From positions 1 to 16,876 of the forward strand of contig JARKQO010000192.1 in assembly GCA_029974855.1 (NCBI GenBank): DNA of 16,876 nucleotides, in the 5' to 3' direction. Positions within the stretch are counted from its first letter, which is position 1. Each line of letters opens with the position of its first letter. Source of the DNA: Eubacteriales bacterium (GTDB lineage: Bacteria; Bacillota_A; Clostridia; Christensenellales; Aristaeellaceae). The translations under genes were made by a program, and so were the position numbers. Below, piece by piece: positions 15,982 to 16,876 of the stretch. A model generated the notes under the pieces. It worked only from the letters and a program-made list of their open reading frames with translations. It did no database searches and was not told the origin of the DNA.

Positions 15982-16876
15982 ATGAGCAAATACACCATCG
16001 GCATCGACTACGGAACCCTCAGCGGCCGGGCGGTTTTGGTGGACGTGGCCACCGGCGCGCAGATCGCCAGCGCCACCTTCGATTATCCCCACGCCGTCAT
16101 GGACGAGGCTTTGCCCGGCGGCAAAAAGCTGGGCCACGACTGGGCCTTGCAGCATCCCCAGGACTATGTGGACGTGCTGACCCATACCATTCCCCAGGTG
16201 CTGAGGGATAGCGGGGTCAGCCCCCAGGACGTGATCGGCCTGGGCACGGACTTCACCGCCTGCACCGTGCTGCCGGTGAAGGACGACGGCACGCCTTTGT
16301 GCCTGCTGCCGGAGTTTGCGGATCATCCCCACGCCTATGTGAAGCTGTGGAAGCACCACGCGGCCCAGGACAAGGCCAACCGGCTCAACGAGATCGCCGC
16401 CGCCAGAGGCGAAAGGTGGCTGAACAACTACGGCGGCAAAATCTCCAGCGAGTGGCTGTTCCCCAAGCTCTGGCAGATTTTGGACGAGGCCCCAGAAATG
16501 TACGAGGCCATGGACCACTTTGTGGAGGCCGCCGACTGGATCGTGTGGCAGATGACCGGGGTGCAGACCCGCAACAGCTGCTGCGCGGGCTACAAGGCCA
16601 TCTACAACAAAACCACCGGCTATCCCGGCCAGGACTTCTTCAAGGCTCTGGACCCCAGGCTGGAGAACGTCATTGCCGATAAGCTCAGCTGCCCCGTCAC
16701 CTCTTTGGGGGAGAAGGCCGGGGGCCTTACGGCGGAAATGGCGGCAAAGCTGGGCCTTCGGGAAGGCACGGCGGTGTGCATCGGCAACGTGGACGCCCAT
16801 GTGTGCGTCCCCGCCGTGGGCATCGACGGCCCCGGCAAGATGCTGGCCATCATCGGCACCTCCACCTGCCATATGA
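15982..16876 (+). CDS. araB: Ribulokinase, N-terminal 298 residues (runs off right edge)
   Basis: Ribulokinase phosphorylates L-ribulose to L-ribulose-5-phosphate in the L-arabinose pathway, using ATP. It belongs to the FGGY sugar-kinase family. The visible part starts [20 protein letters not shown], with the phosphate-binding loop [10 protein letters not shown] near residues 7-16. The ribulokinase-specific stretch [12 protein letters not shown] then [20 protein letters not shown] follows near 178-213. GNVDAHV (about 271-277) carries the likely catalytic aspartate, and IIGTSTCHM, the second phosphate motif, is at the window end. Ribulokinases are about 550 residues, so roughly 250 are missing. 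The ATG at 15982 has GAAAGGAG 7 nt upstream. araR and an AraR box precede it. Confidence 0.95.
   Translation, partial: MSKYTIGIDYGTLSGRAVLVDVATGAQIASATFDYPHAVMDEALPGGKKLGHDWALQHPQDYVDVLTHTIPQVLRDSGVSPQDVIGLGTDFTACTVLPVKDDGTPLCLLPEFADHPHAYVKLWKHHAAQDKANRLNEIAAARGERWLNNYGGKISSEWLFPKLWQILDEAPEMYEAMDHFVEAADWIVWQMTGVQTRNSCCAGYKAIYNKTTGYPGQDFFKALDPRLENVIADKLSCPVTSLGEKAGGLTAEMAAKLGLREGTAVCIGNVDAHVCVPAVGIDGPGKMLAIIGTSTCHM

Overview
The window looks like a GC-rich Bacillota chromosome, most likely class Clostridia. The evidence is strong AGGAGG-type ribosome binding sites before nearly every gene, a four-cysteine (zinc) S14, a four-cysteine L24, the classical Gram-positive S10-spc gene order ending in secY-adk, and an AraR-type arabinose repressor with a recognisable AraR operator. 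Species cannot be fixed from the sequence alone.

Bases 1-11431 (minus strand) hold one long ribosomal-protein cluster. In transcription order it is rpsJ, rplC, rplD, rplW, rplB, rpsS, rplV, rpsC, rplP, rpmC, rpsQ, rplN, rplX, rplE, rpsZ (zinc S14), rpsH, rplF, rplR, rpsE, rpmD, rplO and secY, then the start of adk running off the left edge. A textbook sigma-A promoter (TTGCAA, 17 bp, TATAAT) sits about 240 bases before rpsJ and produces a structured leader of about 210 nt. adk appears to have its own extended -10 promoter after secY. Three things in this otherwise ordinary cluster stand out. L30 (rpmD) carries an extra Lys/Ala/Pro repeat tail of about 120 residues, histone-H1-like, on a normal 60-residue core. 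A 189-bp hairpin-rich element bounded by perfect 21-nt inverted repeats sits between rpsQ and rplN. The rplC-rplD gap holds two very GC-rich hairpins.

Bases 11797-14580 (minus strand) encode two overlapping polytopic membrane proteins with acidic motifs in the first external loop, resembling GT-C glycosyltransferases. They end in an intrinsic terminator just before the S10 promoter and replace the fusA/tuf neighbours often found there.

Bases 14581-16876 (plus strand) carry an L-arabinose locus. araR (GntR DNA-binding domain plus LacI-type sensor) is transcribed divergently from the membrane-protein pair. It is followed by a promoter with an AraR operator just downstream of the predicted transcription start, then araB (ribulokinase), which is cut by the right edge. 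Without arabinose, AraR would block araB transcription.
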